From Desulfobulbus propionicus (GTDB lineage: Bacteria; Desulfobacterota; Desulfobulbia; Desulfobulbales; Desulfobulbaceae), in NCBI GenBank assembly GCA_002748735.1, contig PDTC01000009.1:151738-215737 (forward strand): a DNA stretch of 64,000 nt. The letters are read 5' to 3'. Below, piece after piece: positions 1-8,823 of the stretch. The stretch's first letter is position 1; every line of letters starts with the position of its first letter. The notes under the pieces were generated by a model, which did no database searches, was not told the DNA's origin, and saw only the letters and a program-made list of their open reading frames with translations. Position numbers and translations under genes: made by a program.

Positions 1-1
1 C

Positions 2-3001
2 TCTATCAACCTGGCTGCCGGTATTTTTCTCCAGGACTTGGGACTTCCCCGGTATTTTTTTACCAATATTGAAAAAGACTCGTTAAAAAATATCCTGGCT
101 TCCATCGCCACCTCCATCGGCTTCAAAGACGGTACGCCAACGCTGTACGGCTCTGTGGCCAACGTTGACTTCAATCTGGAACGCCGGAAAAATGTGCAGC
201 GGGTTCGTATTGCCACCGCAGAAACCCGAGACTCCATGGAAGCGGCGCTTGGTGATCTTATCACCGGTCATCGCCGGGAGTACTACTTCAGCCCCAAAAG
301 CGGGTATCACACCTATCTCATTAGCCCAAAGACCGTCGCCGATTTTCCCCAAGAAGCCTTTCATGATTCACGATTTCTTTTCAGCTTCTCTGACGATTAT
401 TCGAGAACAGTGGAAGCCACTCGACTGCGGTATGAAAAGTTTCTCATAAAATCGGAAACCTCGACATTACCACTAATTGAGGTCTACAACCTCTCGGAAA
501 CCGACGAGACCCGTATCGTCTTCAAAAGCGATTTCGGGGTTTCTCAGATGCCTGTGATGCGCAAGCTCATTGAAGATCACGATCTGCTGCTGCGGCGGGC
601 CTACTGGGAGCCCTTTTGCGGTGCCGTCGGCGTGCCGTCGTCCATCTGCTCCATCTACGTTCAGGGTGGAGTAACTCGCCGAACCGAAGATGCGCTGCTT
701 GCCTCACTCAGGTCCTATCTTTCCTTCCACGTCGGTGAAGTTACCGAGCTTTTTGTCCAGGGAAAACTGACGTTCCAGGAGATGCTCTTTGCCGGCAACT
801 TCATCGACTGTGCCCGGATGTTCATCTACAAGGAGAGAGACAACCCCATCGACCGCGAGATCATGGCAAGCCTTGAGTGCCAGGATCTCCGGGAGTCATT
901 TGCGGCCAGGGTCCACAACGCCAACCGCTCCACCTATACCCCGAAAGTGATCAATGCGGTGGTCTGCAGCAACCCGGATCTGATTAAATTACTGTACAAA
1001 ATCTTTGCCGGTCGCTTTGATCCCGCAAGCAAGCACCGTATCACCGACGAGGAGATCGCTGCGCTCTACCAGGAGTTCAATGCCCTGGCCACCTCACGAT
1101 TTATCGACTACCTGTACGGGTATGAAATCTTCCAGTTCATTTACAAACTGGTGATGAGCACCAGGAAAACCAACTTCTTCATGGTGGAAAAACGCAGTTT
1201 TGCCTTCCGCTTCGATACAACCATCCTCGACCCCCTGGTCTTCAGCAAAACTGTCCACGGTATATTTTTTGTCAACGGCCACTATGCCTGCGGTACCCAC
1301 CTGCGGGCTGCAGATATTGCCCGCGGAGGCCTTCGCCTCATCCGGGTGACCAACTCCAACCACGACCGTGAGCTGGATAACGCTGTGCTACTCAACTATG
1401 CGCTCGGCCCCAAGGCGCAGCGCCTCAAACACAAGGACATCTGCGAGTCCGGTTCCAAGGGGGTTATCGTTCCTCATCCAATGTATGCCAAGTGCGGCCA
1501 TGATGCCGTCAATGACTATACCCAGGGTATCATAGACCTGATGCTGCCCAACAGCGAAATCATTGACGACCTGGGGCAACCGGAGATGATCTTTTTCGGC
1601 CCTGACGAAGGGACGGCGCCGCTGATGGACAATGTAGCCTACAACGCCAGGGCACGTGACTACACGTACTGGCGCACCATCACCACCGGCAAGAGCTTTG
1701 GCATCCCTCACGACGCCTACGGTCTCCTGGACAACGGTGACCTGTTCGGCCTGAAGGACCAGGGAGCGAGCGGAACAGAACTGCAGATTAACGGTGAAAC
1801 ATTCTGCACCTGCACCGATCCTGAAACCATCTGGAAGCGAATCGGTGGGCAGGTTGCCACCAGCGGCATGACCACCACCAGTATCATGAGCTCCTTTCGT
1901 ACCCTGATCGAGCACGCCGGCGTCAAAGAGGAGGACCTGAACCTGATGATGACCGGTGGCCCGGATGGCGACCTGGGTGCCAACGAGATCCAGTGCTACC
2001 GGGGCAAAATCTGCCTGATAATAGACGGTGGCTCGGTCCTCTTCGACCCTGCCGGCTTAAACCGCGAAGCACTGAGTCGCCTTGCCTTCTCCCGCCACAC
2101 TCAGCCAAGGGACAACTCCATGGCCTTTCCGGCAGAGCTCATTGGCGAGGGCGGATTCCGCGTGCCCCTGGGCGCACGCAACGTCCACCTGCCCGACGGC
2201 TCGGTGATCGATGACGGTACGGTCTTTCACCGTGATTTTCTCACCAACCCGGCCAATCGCAAATGGATTGCCCAGGCGGGTATTGGCGCCTTTATTCCCT
2301 GCGGCGGTTTCAAAGACACCATTAACCGCAGTAATGTCAACCCCTTCCTCGAGCTGTTTCAGGAGCTCAGGTTTATTGTTGAGGGAGCAAACGTCTTTTT
2401 CGACGATGCAGCCAGGCGCACCATCGCCCAGGCTGGTATCCTGCAGATCAAAGACTCCTCTGCCAACAAGGGAGGCGTGTACAGCAGCTCGGTCGCCGAG
2501 GTACTCACCGCCTTTCTCCTGGGCAATCAATACGAAGAAAAACTGCTCAATGATCAGAAAATCCGCTGGTCCCTGATCCGTGACATCATCACCAGCGTCG
2601 AGGAGTATGCCCGTGCCGAAACCGCCATGTTGTTGACGTTGCACAAGCGTGACCCCAAAGTTCCGCTGTTTGAACTCTCCGAGCTTACCAGCGAGCAGAT
2701 CTTTTCCCTGCAAGCCTTGGCAGAGCAGCGACTTGATGAATTTCTCGGTGACCCTGAACTCGTCTGGCAGGTACTGGTCAGGTATATTCCACCTGTGCTG
2801 GTCCGAGTCCTTGGCAGGGAAAAAATTCTGGCACTGCTCTCTTCCCCTGAGCTGATGAGTTATCGCAACGCCATTCTTACGAAAAAACTTGCGGCCATGG
2901 CCTTCTACCGTTTCGGTATGGAATGGGAACAGCTCGTCGAGGAGTTCACCGATGATTTTATCGGTACCGCCCGCAAAGTAACGGCTTTGGCAAAGGATTG
3001 A
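2..3001 (+). CDS. NAD-specific glutamate dehydrogenase, large type (5' end outside window)
   Basis: Oxidative deamination of glutamate to 2-oxoglutarate with NAD, linking amino-acid catabolism to the TCA cycle. The frame is open from the first bases of the window, so the start lies upstream. An internal TTG at 38 is only the first possible start inside the window. About 1000 residues are visible, which fits the large GDH classes rather than the 450-residue hexameric type. The catalytic core is clear: GGLRLI, then the lysine-bearing KDICESGSKGV stretch, then FFGPDEGTAP. A Rossmann-type region with VEGANVFF follows. The long N-terminal third is typical of these large enzymes. The gene ends with TGA and stands alone. 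The family call is firm; quaternary structure and regulation cannot be judged. Confidence 0.9.
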   Translation, partial: SINLAAGIFLQDLGLPRYFFTNIEKDSLKNILASIATSIGFKDGTPTLYGSVANVDFNLERRKNVQRVRIATAETRDSMEAALGDLITGHRREYYFSPKSGYHTYLISPKTVADFPQEAFHDSRFLFSFSDDYSRTVEATRLRYEKFLIKSETSTLPLIEVYNLSETDETRIVFKSDFGVSQMPVMRKLIEDHDLLLRRAYWEPFCGAVGVPSSICSIYVQGGVTRRTEDALLASLRSYLSFHVGEVTELFVQGKLTFQEMLFAGNFIDCARMFIYKERDNPIDREIMASLECQDLRESFAARVHNANRSTYTPKVINAVVCSNPDLIKLLYKIFAGRFDPASKHRITDEEIAALYQEFNALATSRFIDYLYGYEIFQFIYKLVMSTRKTNFFMVEKRSFAFRFDTTILDPLVFSKTVHGIFFVNGHYACGTHLRAADIARGGLRLIRVTNSNHDRELDNAVLLNYALGPKAQRLKHKDICESGSKGVIVPHPMYAKCGHDAVNDYTQGIIDLMLPNSEIIDDLGQPEMIFFGPDEGTAPLMDNVAYNARARDYTYWRTITTGKSFGIPHDAYGLLDNGDLFGLKDQGASGTELQINGETFCTCTDPETIWKRIGGQVATSGMTTTSIMSSFRTLIEHAGVKEEDLNLMMTGGPDGDLGANEIQCYRGKICLIIDGGSVLFDPAGLNREALSRLAFSRHTQPRDNSMAFPAELIGEGGFRVPLGARNVHLPDGSVIDDGTVFHRDFLTNPANRKWIAQAGIGAFIPCGGFKDTINRSNVNPFLELFQELRFIVEGANVFFDDAARRTIAQAGILQIKDSSANKGGVYSSSVAEVLTAFLLGNQYEEKLLNDQKIRWSLIRDIITSVEEYARAETAMLLTLHKRDPKVPLFELSELTSEQIFSLQALAEQRLDEFLGDPELVWQVLVRYIPPVLVRVLGREKILALLSSPELMSYRNAILTKKLAAMAFYRFGMEWEQLVEEFTDDFIGTARKVTALAKD

Positions 3002-3102
3002 GCCATTGCTCCTGCAAGAGCTCAGCTGGACAAACGCTCGCGAGAGGCAAGCTGCTGTCAAGGCTTTTCTTTTCAACCACCTGTAACGTTAGGCTTCTCC
3101 TC

Positions 3103-3139
3103 GCCGGCACAACCAGAAAAAACCATTGGTTGTGCCGGC
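3103..3139. repeat. 13-bp perfect inverted repeat, possible terminator
   Basis: Arms 3103-3115 and 3127-3139 (GCCGGCACAACCA and its complement) are separated by an 11-base A-rich loop. The repeat lies between the convergent ends of the glutamate dehydrogenase gene and cbiA. It has no immediate T-run on either strand, so it is not a textbook intrinsic terminator. It may still end or protect transcripts from both sides. Confidence 0.5.
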
Positions 3140-3284
3140 CGCTCAACCATCTTGCCCAGACGTCGTTGTTGAGTTGTTTTTAGAGAGAGGACGCTGATAG
3201 TGAAACGACGTGACACCACCACAGAGATCTGCAGTGGATCACGAAGCTGTTACGGAAAAATCAGCGGCCAAGAAAAGGGCCTTT

Positions 3285-4679
3285 TCAGACCAGACCCTGA
3301 TGGAGAGCAGCCGCCCTGAGCACCCCTTCAGACCACTGGGGCAAGGCCGGTGCCAGCACGTGGGTATACAGGGCAAGCACATTGTTGTACCATAACCCGT
3401 CCCGGTTATCGGCAAATCCGGTTCCCCGTTCCATGCGCATCGCAAGCTGGTGGGGCTCACCGTCCCAGCTGTCCACCAACGAATACCTGAACTCATGACC
3501 TGTCACGACAGTTCCTGGCGCATAAAAGGCATTTTGCCTTTCAACAACACAACGCGAATACCCATGGGCCTGGGGCTTTTTCCCCATGGAAAAACGTACA
3601 GGAAACACGCCAGCCAGGGGATATTCTTTTTTGTCCAGGGTAATGGACTGGCCGAGAAAGATCAGACCGCCGCACTCGGCATAGATGGGAAGTCCGGCTT
3701 GGGCCTGCTCTTTGACGGAGCGCCGGAACCCTACATTTGCAGCAAGTGCCGGGGCACTGGTTTCCGGGAAGCCGCCGCCAATATAGAGAGCGTCGAGCTC
3801 GTCAGGCAGGCATTGATCACGCAGGGCATCGATTTCAACCAACTCCCCCCCCCCATTACTGAGGGCCTTCAGATTTTCTTCATAGTAAAACTGAAAAGCC
3901 TCATCCCTGAGGATTCCTATCCGTACCCTGGCCACAACCTTCACCCTGGCAGGACGTACCGTTGCAGGCAAACTGTCCGTTTTTACCCCAGCGGTACAGA
4001 CCGTTGGCTTCATTGCTGCAACAATGGCCTCCATCTCAAAACGTTTGCTGCAGATATCGTGCAAACGTGCAAGCATTGGTTCGACCTCGTCATATTCCTG
4101 ATGAGGGGTGACCCCAAGGTGACGCATGGGCAGTATGTCCTGGGGAAGTCTCGGCATGACACCGACAACAGGAACCCCGGTCAGGGTCTCAACACTTTGC
4201 CGAACAACTCGCTCATGCCGGGGGGTGGCTATCTGGTTGAGGATCACCCCGGCAATCTGTATCCGGGTATCAAGATGACAGCACCCCAACACCATGGCGG
4301 CAACAGTCCGGGTTGTCTTGGCACAGTTCACCACCAGGAGAACCGGGAGATCGAGCTGCAATGCCAGTTCAGCTGTTGAATATTCCCCCCTGGCACTGAC
4401 ACCATCGTACATACCCCGGTTTCCCTCGATCACGGCATATTCACCATCAAGCCTGTTAAAAAAACAGGCCGTGAGCGTTGCCGCATCCATGAGATAGGGG
4501 TCAAGATTATAGCAGGGATGCCTTGCCGCCCTTGCCAACCATCCTGCATCGATATAGTCGGGTCCTTTTTTAAAAGGAATCACCCTGCCCCTGCTGGCCA
4601 GGACAGTGAGCAGACCGATGGTCACCACAGATTTCCCGGTACCACCGCCGACCCCTGCAACCACGATGGAGCGTGTCAT
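3285..4679 (-). CDS. cbiA: cobyrinate a,c-diamide synthase CbiA
   Basis: Glutamine- and ATP-dependent amidation of the a and c carboxylates of cobyrinate in (anaerobic) cobalamin synthesis. The protein has 464 residues, normal for the family. The N-terminal dethiobiotin-synthetase-like domain has the P-loop GGGTGKS at residues 11-17. The C-terminal class I glutamine amidotransferase domain has its nucleophile Cys at about 336 in AECGGL, with GGGFPE just before it and a HEFRYS stretch near the end. The start ATG overlaps the stop of the upstream acyltransferase gene (ATGA), so the two are probably translationally coupled. Ni-sirohydrochlorin diamide synthase (CfbB) is a homologue, but CbiA is far more likely in this setting. 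Confidence 0.9.
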   Translation of the reverse strand: MTRSIVVAGVGGGTGKSVVTIGLLTVLASRGRVIPFKKGPDYIDAGWLARAARHPCYNLDPYLMDAATLTACFFNRLDGEYAVIEGNRGMYDGVSARGEYSTAELALQLDLPVLLVVNCAKTTRTVAAMVLGCCHLDTRIQIAGVILNQIATPRHERVVRQSVETLTGVPVVGVMPRLPQDILPMRHLGVTPHQEYDEVEPMLARLHDICSKRFEMEAIVAAMKPTVCTAGVKTDSLPATVRPARVKVVARVRIGILRDEAFQFYYEENLKALSNGGGELVEIDALRDQCLPDELDALYIGGGFPETSAPALAANVGFRRSVKEQAQAGLPIYAECGGLIFLGQSITLDKKEYPLAGVFPVRFSMGKKPQAHGYSRCVVERQNAFYAPGTVVTGHEFRYSLVDSWDGEPHQLAMRMERGTGFADNRDGLWYNNVLALYTHVLAPALPQWSEGVLRAAALHQGLV

Positions 4680-5362
4680 GGACGCTGTTCCCCTGTCCGG
4701 TCATGGGGCCCCTGGCCAACGGCTGCCCAGGCCTTTGCATAAAGGCTGTTCAAGGCCTCTTCCACCTGTTGCCGATACAACTCGAGTGTCTCCTTACCAC
4801 TATCAGCAGGAACATAGACGGGCTCTCCCATGATAAAATGAACACGGGTGAATGGCAATGGCAGCACAGTGCGATCCCAGCTGTTAAAGGTAAGGTAACG
4901 TTTGGCCGCCCAGGTCATCGGCAAGATCGGAGCCCCGGTCTTTGCCGCCAGGAGCACGACACCAGCCTGGAGCTTGCGGGCCGGCCCCTGGGAGCCATCG
5001 CCCACAAGTGCGGCATGCCTTCCCTTGCGGAGCTGGCGAATCAACCCCCTGAGTGCTGAGGCTCCCAGCCGATTGGATGAGCCACGCACAGGAACATAGG
5101 CATACAACCTGGCTATCCGCGCAATATACTCACCATCCCGGGACGCGCTCACCATAACCGCGGCACTGTTGCCGCGTACAAGGTGAAGAATAAAGGCAAA
5201 ACTGTAGTGCCAGAATACCCCGATAACCGGACCGTCAGCCACAGCGCTCTGTATCTGTTCCTTGCCTGTCCCGGTCAATCGGCAGGAGAGGAACCATACC
5301 CTGGTCAGCAGATACACGACCCGGGTCACCGGACCCATGAGATACCGACGTAGATCAGCCAA
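4676..5362 (-). CDS. DUF374-type lysophospholipid acyltransferase family protein
   Basis: Probable acyltransferase acting on a lipid or lipid A precursor at the inner membrane. At 228 residues it matches the DUF374 branch of the LPLAT superfamily. Visible marks are a hydrophobic N-terminus, FWHYS near residue 50 (the HX4D-like region), [10 protein letters not shown], and the block [13 protein letters not shown] followed by TGAPILP. It overlaps the uvrB stop by 8 bases and the cbiA start by 4, forming a tight uvrB-acyltransferase-cbiA string. The substrate is not deducible from sequence. Confidence 0.8.
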   Translation of the reverse strand: MADLRRYLMGPVTRVVYLLTRVWFLSCRLTGTGKEQIQSAVADGPVIGVFWHYSFAFILHLVRGNSAAVMVSASRDGEYIARIARLYAYVPVRGSSNRLGASALRGLIRQLRKGRHAALVGDGSQGPARKLQAGVVLLAAKTGAPILPMTWAAKRYLTFNSWDRTVLPLPFTRVHFIMGEPVYVPADSGKETLELYRQQVEEALNSLYAKAWAAVGQGPHDRTGEQRP

Positions 5363-7385
5363 GTTCCAGCTCCATCAGCTTAAGGTCCTTTATTCGGTCC
5401 CGGTATCGGGCCGCATCCTCGAACTCCAGGGCGTCGGCTGCGGTGCGCATCTGCTGCTCCAGTTCATGAATCTGATTGCGCAGGTCCGCAAGACTGGCAA
5501 ACGTCGCTTCGGGTTCTGCCGTGGTGAGTCCAGCCATCCTGCTCTCTTCATCCTCATCACGGGATAGCCAGCCTGACGCCCTTAAATGTTGAGCCATGGA
5601 ATCCTTGATCTCTGAAACCACAGTAGTCGGCACAATCCCGTGTTCCCGGTTAAAGGTTTCCTGAATGGTACGCCGCCGATTGGTCTCCTTGATGGTGTAT
5701 TCCATGGATCCGGTTATATCGTCCGCATACAGCAACACCTTGCCCGAGGCATTGCGGGCGGCACGGCCACAGGTCTGCACCAGAGAACGCCGCGAACGAA
5801 GAAAGCCTTCCTTGTCTGCATCGAGAATCGCCACCAGGCTGACTTCAGGCAGATCAAGCCCCTCACGCAGCAGATTAATACCCACCAGCACATCAAAGTC
5901 GCGACTGCGGAGTCCCTGGATGAGTTCCACCCGTTCCAGGGTATTGATATCTGAGTGCAGATAACGAACCCGGACACCAACCTCCTCATAGTGGCGGGTG
6001 AGATCTTCAGCCATGCGCTTGGTCAGTGTGGTCACCAGCACAGCCTCGTTGCGGGCAGCCCGTTCACGAATCTCGGCGAGCAGGTCATCCACCTGATGGA
6101 CGGCCGGCCGTACCTCAATGAGGGGATCGAGGAGACCGGTCGGCCGGATCAGCTGCTCCACCACTTCATCGCCGGCCTGCTCCAGTTCATAGTCTCCTGG
6201 CGTTGCCGAGACATACACGGCCTGATGAACCCGCTCCTCGAACTCATCAAAACGAAGTGGCCGGTTGTCCAGTGCCGAGGGCAGGCGAAAGCCAAAATCC
6301 ACCAGCGTCTGTTTACGGGAACGGTCGCCATTGTACATGCCGCCAATCTGCGGTACGGCAATATGAGACTCATCAATAAACAACAGATAATCTTCGGGAA
6401 AATAGTCGAGCAGGTTGGGTGGCGGCACCCCGGGCGGTTTACCGGTAAGATGGCGGCTGTAGTTCTCAATGCCGTTGCAGTACCCGAGTTCAGCGATCAT
6501 CTCCAGGTCAAACATGGTCCGCTGCTCCAGGCGCTGCACCTCCACGAGCCGATTGTCTGTCTGAAGTTCGGCAAGTCGGTCCTTGAGTTCCTCCTTGATG
6601 GTTCTCATGGCCCGGTTGAGGTTCTCCTTGCCGGTGACAAAATGACTTGAGGGAAAGACGGTCAACTCATCGACCTCCTCCAGAATTTCTCCACGAAGAG
6701 GATCAATAATCGTGACCGCCTCGACAGTATCACCAAAGAACTCGACGCGAACAGCCCTCTCCTCTTCGTATGCCGGAAAGATGTCGAGGACATCGCCGCG
6801 TACCCGGAATGTCCCCCGATGAAACGAGTACTCATTACGCTCATACAGCATGAAGGCAAGCCGTCGCTGCACCTCTTCCATGGGGTACTCTTCTCCGACG
6901 GTAAGAAAGAGATGCATGGATTTGTACTCCTCAGGTGAACCGAGACCATAGATACAACTGACCGAGGCGACGATCAGGACGTCGCGTCGAGTGAGCAGGC
7001 TGCGGGTGGCGGAGTGCCGCATCTTGTCGATGGCATCATTGATTGAGGAGTCTTTTTCAATATAGGTATCCGAGGCGGGGATGTAGGCTTCTGGTTGATA
7101 ATAGTCATAATAGCTGACAAAAAACTCCACGGCATTATGCGGGAACAGTTCACGAAACTCGGAGAACAGCTGCGCAGCCAGCGTCTTGTTGGGGGCGAGG
7201 ATCAGGCTGGGCCGCTGCACCCTGGCGACGACCTGGGCCATGGTATAGGTCTTGCCCGAACCGGTGACACCCAGCAGTACCTGGTGTTTGCGACCATCTT
7301 CAATTCCGGCAACAAGCCGATCAATGGCCTGGGGCTGATCACCGGAAGGGGTAAAACTGCTGACAAGCTGAAAAGGGATGTCCAT
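5355..7385 (-). CDS. uvrB: excinuclease ABC subunit B (UvrB)
   Basis: Damage-verifying helicase-like subunit of nucleotide excision repair. It is loaded by UvrA and recruits UvrC. The protein has 676 residues, normal length. Walker A GVTGSGKT lies at residues 39-46. The beta-hairpin tyrosines ([10 protein letters not shown]) follow near residue 92. LLFIDESH is the Walker B equivalent, and helicase motifs V-VI with [14 protein letters not shown] and QTCGRAARN are present. The C-terminal UVR coiled-coil that binds UvrA/UvrC occupies the last 40 residues. It is the first gene of the run that continues into the acyltransferase and cbiA. Confidence 0.98.
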   Translation of the reverse strand: MDIPFQLVSSFTPSGDQPQAIDRLVAGIEDGRKHQVLLGVTGSGKTYTMAQVVARVQRPSLILAPNKTLAAQLFSEFRELFPHNAVEFFVSYYDYYQPEAYIPASDTYIEKDSSINDAIDKMRHSATRSLLTRRDVLIVASVSCIYGLGSPEEYKSMHLFLTVGEEYPMEEVQRRLAFMLYERNEYSFHRGTFRVRGDVLDIFPAYEEERAVRVEFFGDTVEAVTIIDPLRGEILEEVDELTVFPSSHFVTGKENLNRAMRTIKEELKDRLAELQTDNRLVEVQRLEQRTMFDLEMIAELGYCNGIENYSRHLTGKPPGVPPPNLLDYFPEDYLLFIDESHIAVPQIGGMYNGDRSRKQTLVDFGFRLPSALDNRPLRFDEFEERVHQAVYVSATPGDYELEQAGDEVVEQLIRPTGLLDPLIEVRPAVHQVDDLLAEIRERAARNEAVLVTTLTKRMAEDLTRHYEEVGVRVRYLHSDINTLERVELIQGLRSRDFDVLVGINLLREGLDLPEVSLVAILDADKEGFLRSRRSLVQTCGRAARNASGKVLLYADDITGSMEYTIKETNRRRTIQETFNREHGIVPTTVVSEIKDSMAQHLRASGWLSRDEDEESRMAGLTTAEPEATFASLADLRNQIHELEQQMRTAADALEFEDAARYRDRIKDLKLMELELG

Positions 7386-7524
7386 TATACGATGGATACT
7401 GCTCTTGCGTCTTGTTCAAGGAAACCGGATCATTGCCACGACATCTGCAAAATACCCCTAACCCGAAAGCATCGCAACCGGGTTCAGCAAAAAGAAGCGG
7501 CCGGCACATCAACGACAGGATTCA

Positions 7525-8823
7525 CTACTGCATACCGGCCTTCTCTGCGGACAGCGCTGTTGTCTCCCGGACAGAAGTGTCAGTACGGCCAGCGGCCTGC
7601 CGCAATCTCCTGAGTACTGCAGTGCGGGTGTTGGCCTCCTGGTTGAGCAGAATCACAAAGGGGCTGCCATCCTCCAGGTAGCCGGCAAAATTGTAGATAT
7701 TCTCCATGGTTCCTGTCTTGAGCAGCACATTTTCCCGGGGGTGCAGCAGCCGGGCAAAGGGTTTGAAGGCACCAAGCAGGGCAAGCATGGTTCTCGCGTC
7801 CAGACGATTCTCTCGGGAAAGGCCGGCACCCTCCTGCTGAATGATACCGGCGGCAACCTCTTTACCAAGATGTCTGCGCAACACAGCAGCCACAGCTCTC
7901 TTCGCCTTATCCCAGGTGGCTGGGTAGCCAAAGGTCTCAGCGCCGATTGTCAGGTAGAGCTGATTGGCGATGAAGTTGCTGGAATATCGGAGCATGATAC
8001 TGCAGGTTTCCTCCAGGCTCCTCGTACTTTCATGCACATGGACGCGCTTCGCTCCCGGCGGTACACGGCCACGGCCGACCCTGCCGATGACACTGCTCCC
8101 CTGCTGGCGCAGTATCTCGCTGAACAGTTCGGCAGCATATCGGGCCGCCCTGGTTGCGGCATCAGCACCATCATAACAGATATTGATCCGGTACCTGCCA
8201 GGAGACCTCCCAGCGGCAAATTCTCGCATCAACGGCAGCATTGGCGTTTGTGATTCACCCGAGGACATCGTCCCATCTGTGCCGATATTAAAGGGAACAG
8301 AGTTGAAGTTCACCGACGTCGGCGCCACAGGCGCATCATAGGGGTTGGTGCTGTGCTCACTCCCGGGAACAGGACCTTCGAGATGATAGGCCTGATCGTC
8401 GATGAAAACAGCGTCCACCTGATCAAGACCCCTTTCCCGTAACACCGCAGCAATCAGGGCGACCTCCTCGGAGACCAGGAGGGGATCACCAAATCCTCTG
8501 ATAAAAAGATTTCCAGACCTGTCCAGAAAAAATTCGGTTCGAAACCGGTAGTTCGGGCCAAGCACCTCAAGAGCGGCCAGTGCTGTGGAGATTTTGAGAA
8601 GACTGGCAGGAATGAAAGGGGTATCCAGGTTGCACCCCTGGCGAACCGTTCCTCCGATATCGGCAACCCCGTAGGCTCCCTGATCAATAACATCGGCAAA
8701 GTCAGCACAGCTTGCAGATGCAGTACTCCCGACCAGAAGTAGTGCCATGGCCAGGAGCACTGTTTTCTGTAAAGGAGAGCGTGTGAGATGAAACAGTCTG
8801 TTCAAGAGCTCAACTCCCGGCAC
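7525..8823 (-). CDS. dacB: D-alanyl-D-alanine carboxypeptidase/endopeptidase (PBP4 family)
   Basis: Periplasmic peptidase of the S13 family that trims or cuts peptidoglycan cross-links. The N-terminal hydrophobic stretch ending near STASAS is a likely signal peptide. The three penicillin-binding motifs are visible: SxxK as S74-LL-K77, SxN in YSSNF, and KTG in LLKTGTM. The length of 432 residues is at the short end for the family. The assigned ATG overlaps the end of the upstream radical SAM gene by 22 bases, consistent with cotranscription. A start a little further in, nearer the hydrophobic core, cannot be excluded. Confidence 0.9.
   Translation of the reverse strand: MPGVELLNRLFHLTRSPLQKTVLLAMALLLVGSTASASCADFADVIDQGAYGVADIGGTVRQGCNLDTPFIPASLLKISTALAALEVLGPNYRFRTEFFLDRSGNLFIRGFGDPLLVSEEVALIAAVLRERGLDQVDAVFIDDQAYHLEGPVPGSEHSTNPYDAPVAPTSVNFNSVPFNIGTDGTMSSGESQTPMLPLMREFAAGRSPGRYRINICYDGADAATRAARYAAELFSEILRQQGSSVIGRVGRGRVPPGAKRVHVHESTRSLEETCSIMLRYSSNFIANQLYLTIGAETFGYPATWDKAKRAVAAVLRRHLGKEVAAGIIQQEGAGLSRENRLDARTMLALLGAFKPFARLLHPRENVLLKTGTMENIYNFAGYLEDGSPFVILLNQEANTRTAVLRRLRQAAGRTDTSVRETTALSAEKAGMQ

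Noticed and set aside
2057-3076. 339-codon minus-strand frame opposite the glutamate dehydrogenase gene
   Set aside because: It lies opposite a well-supported gene, has no family features, and follows the codon pattern of the opposite strand.
3450-4379. 309-codon plus-strand frame opposite cbiA
   Set aside because: cbiA has full domain evidence; this frame is an antisense shadow without motifs or ribosome site.
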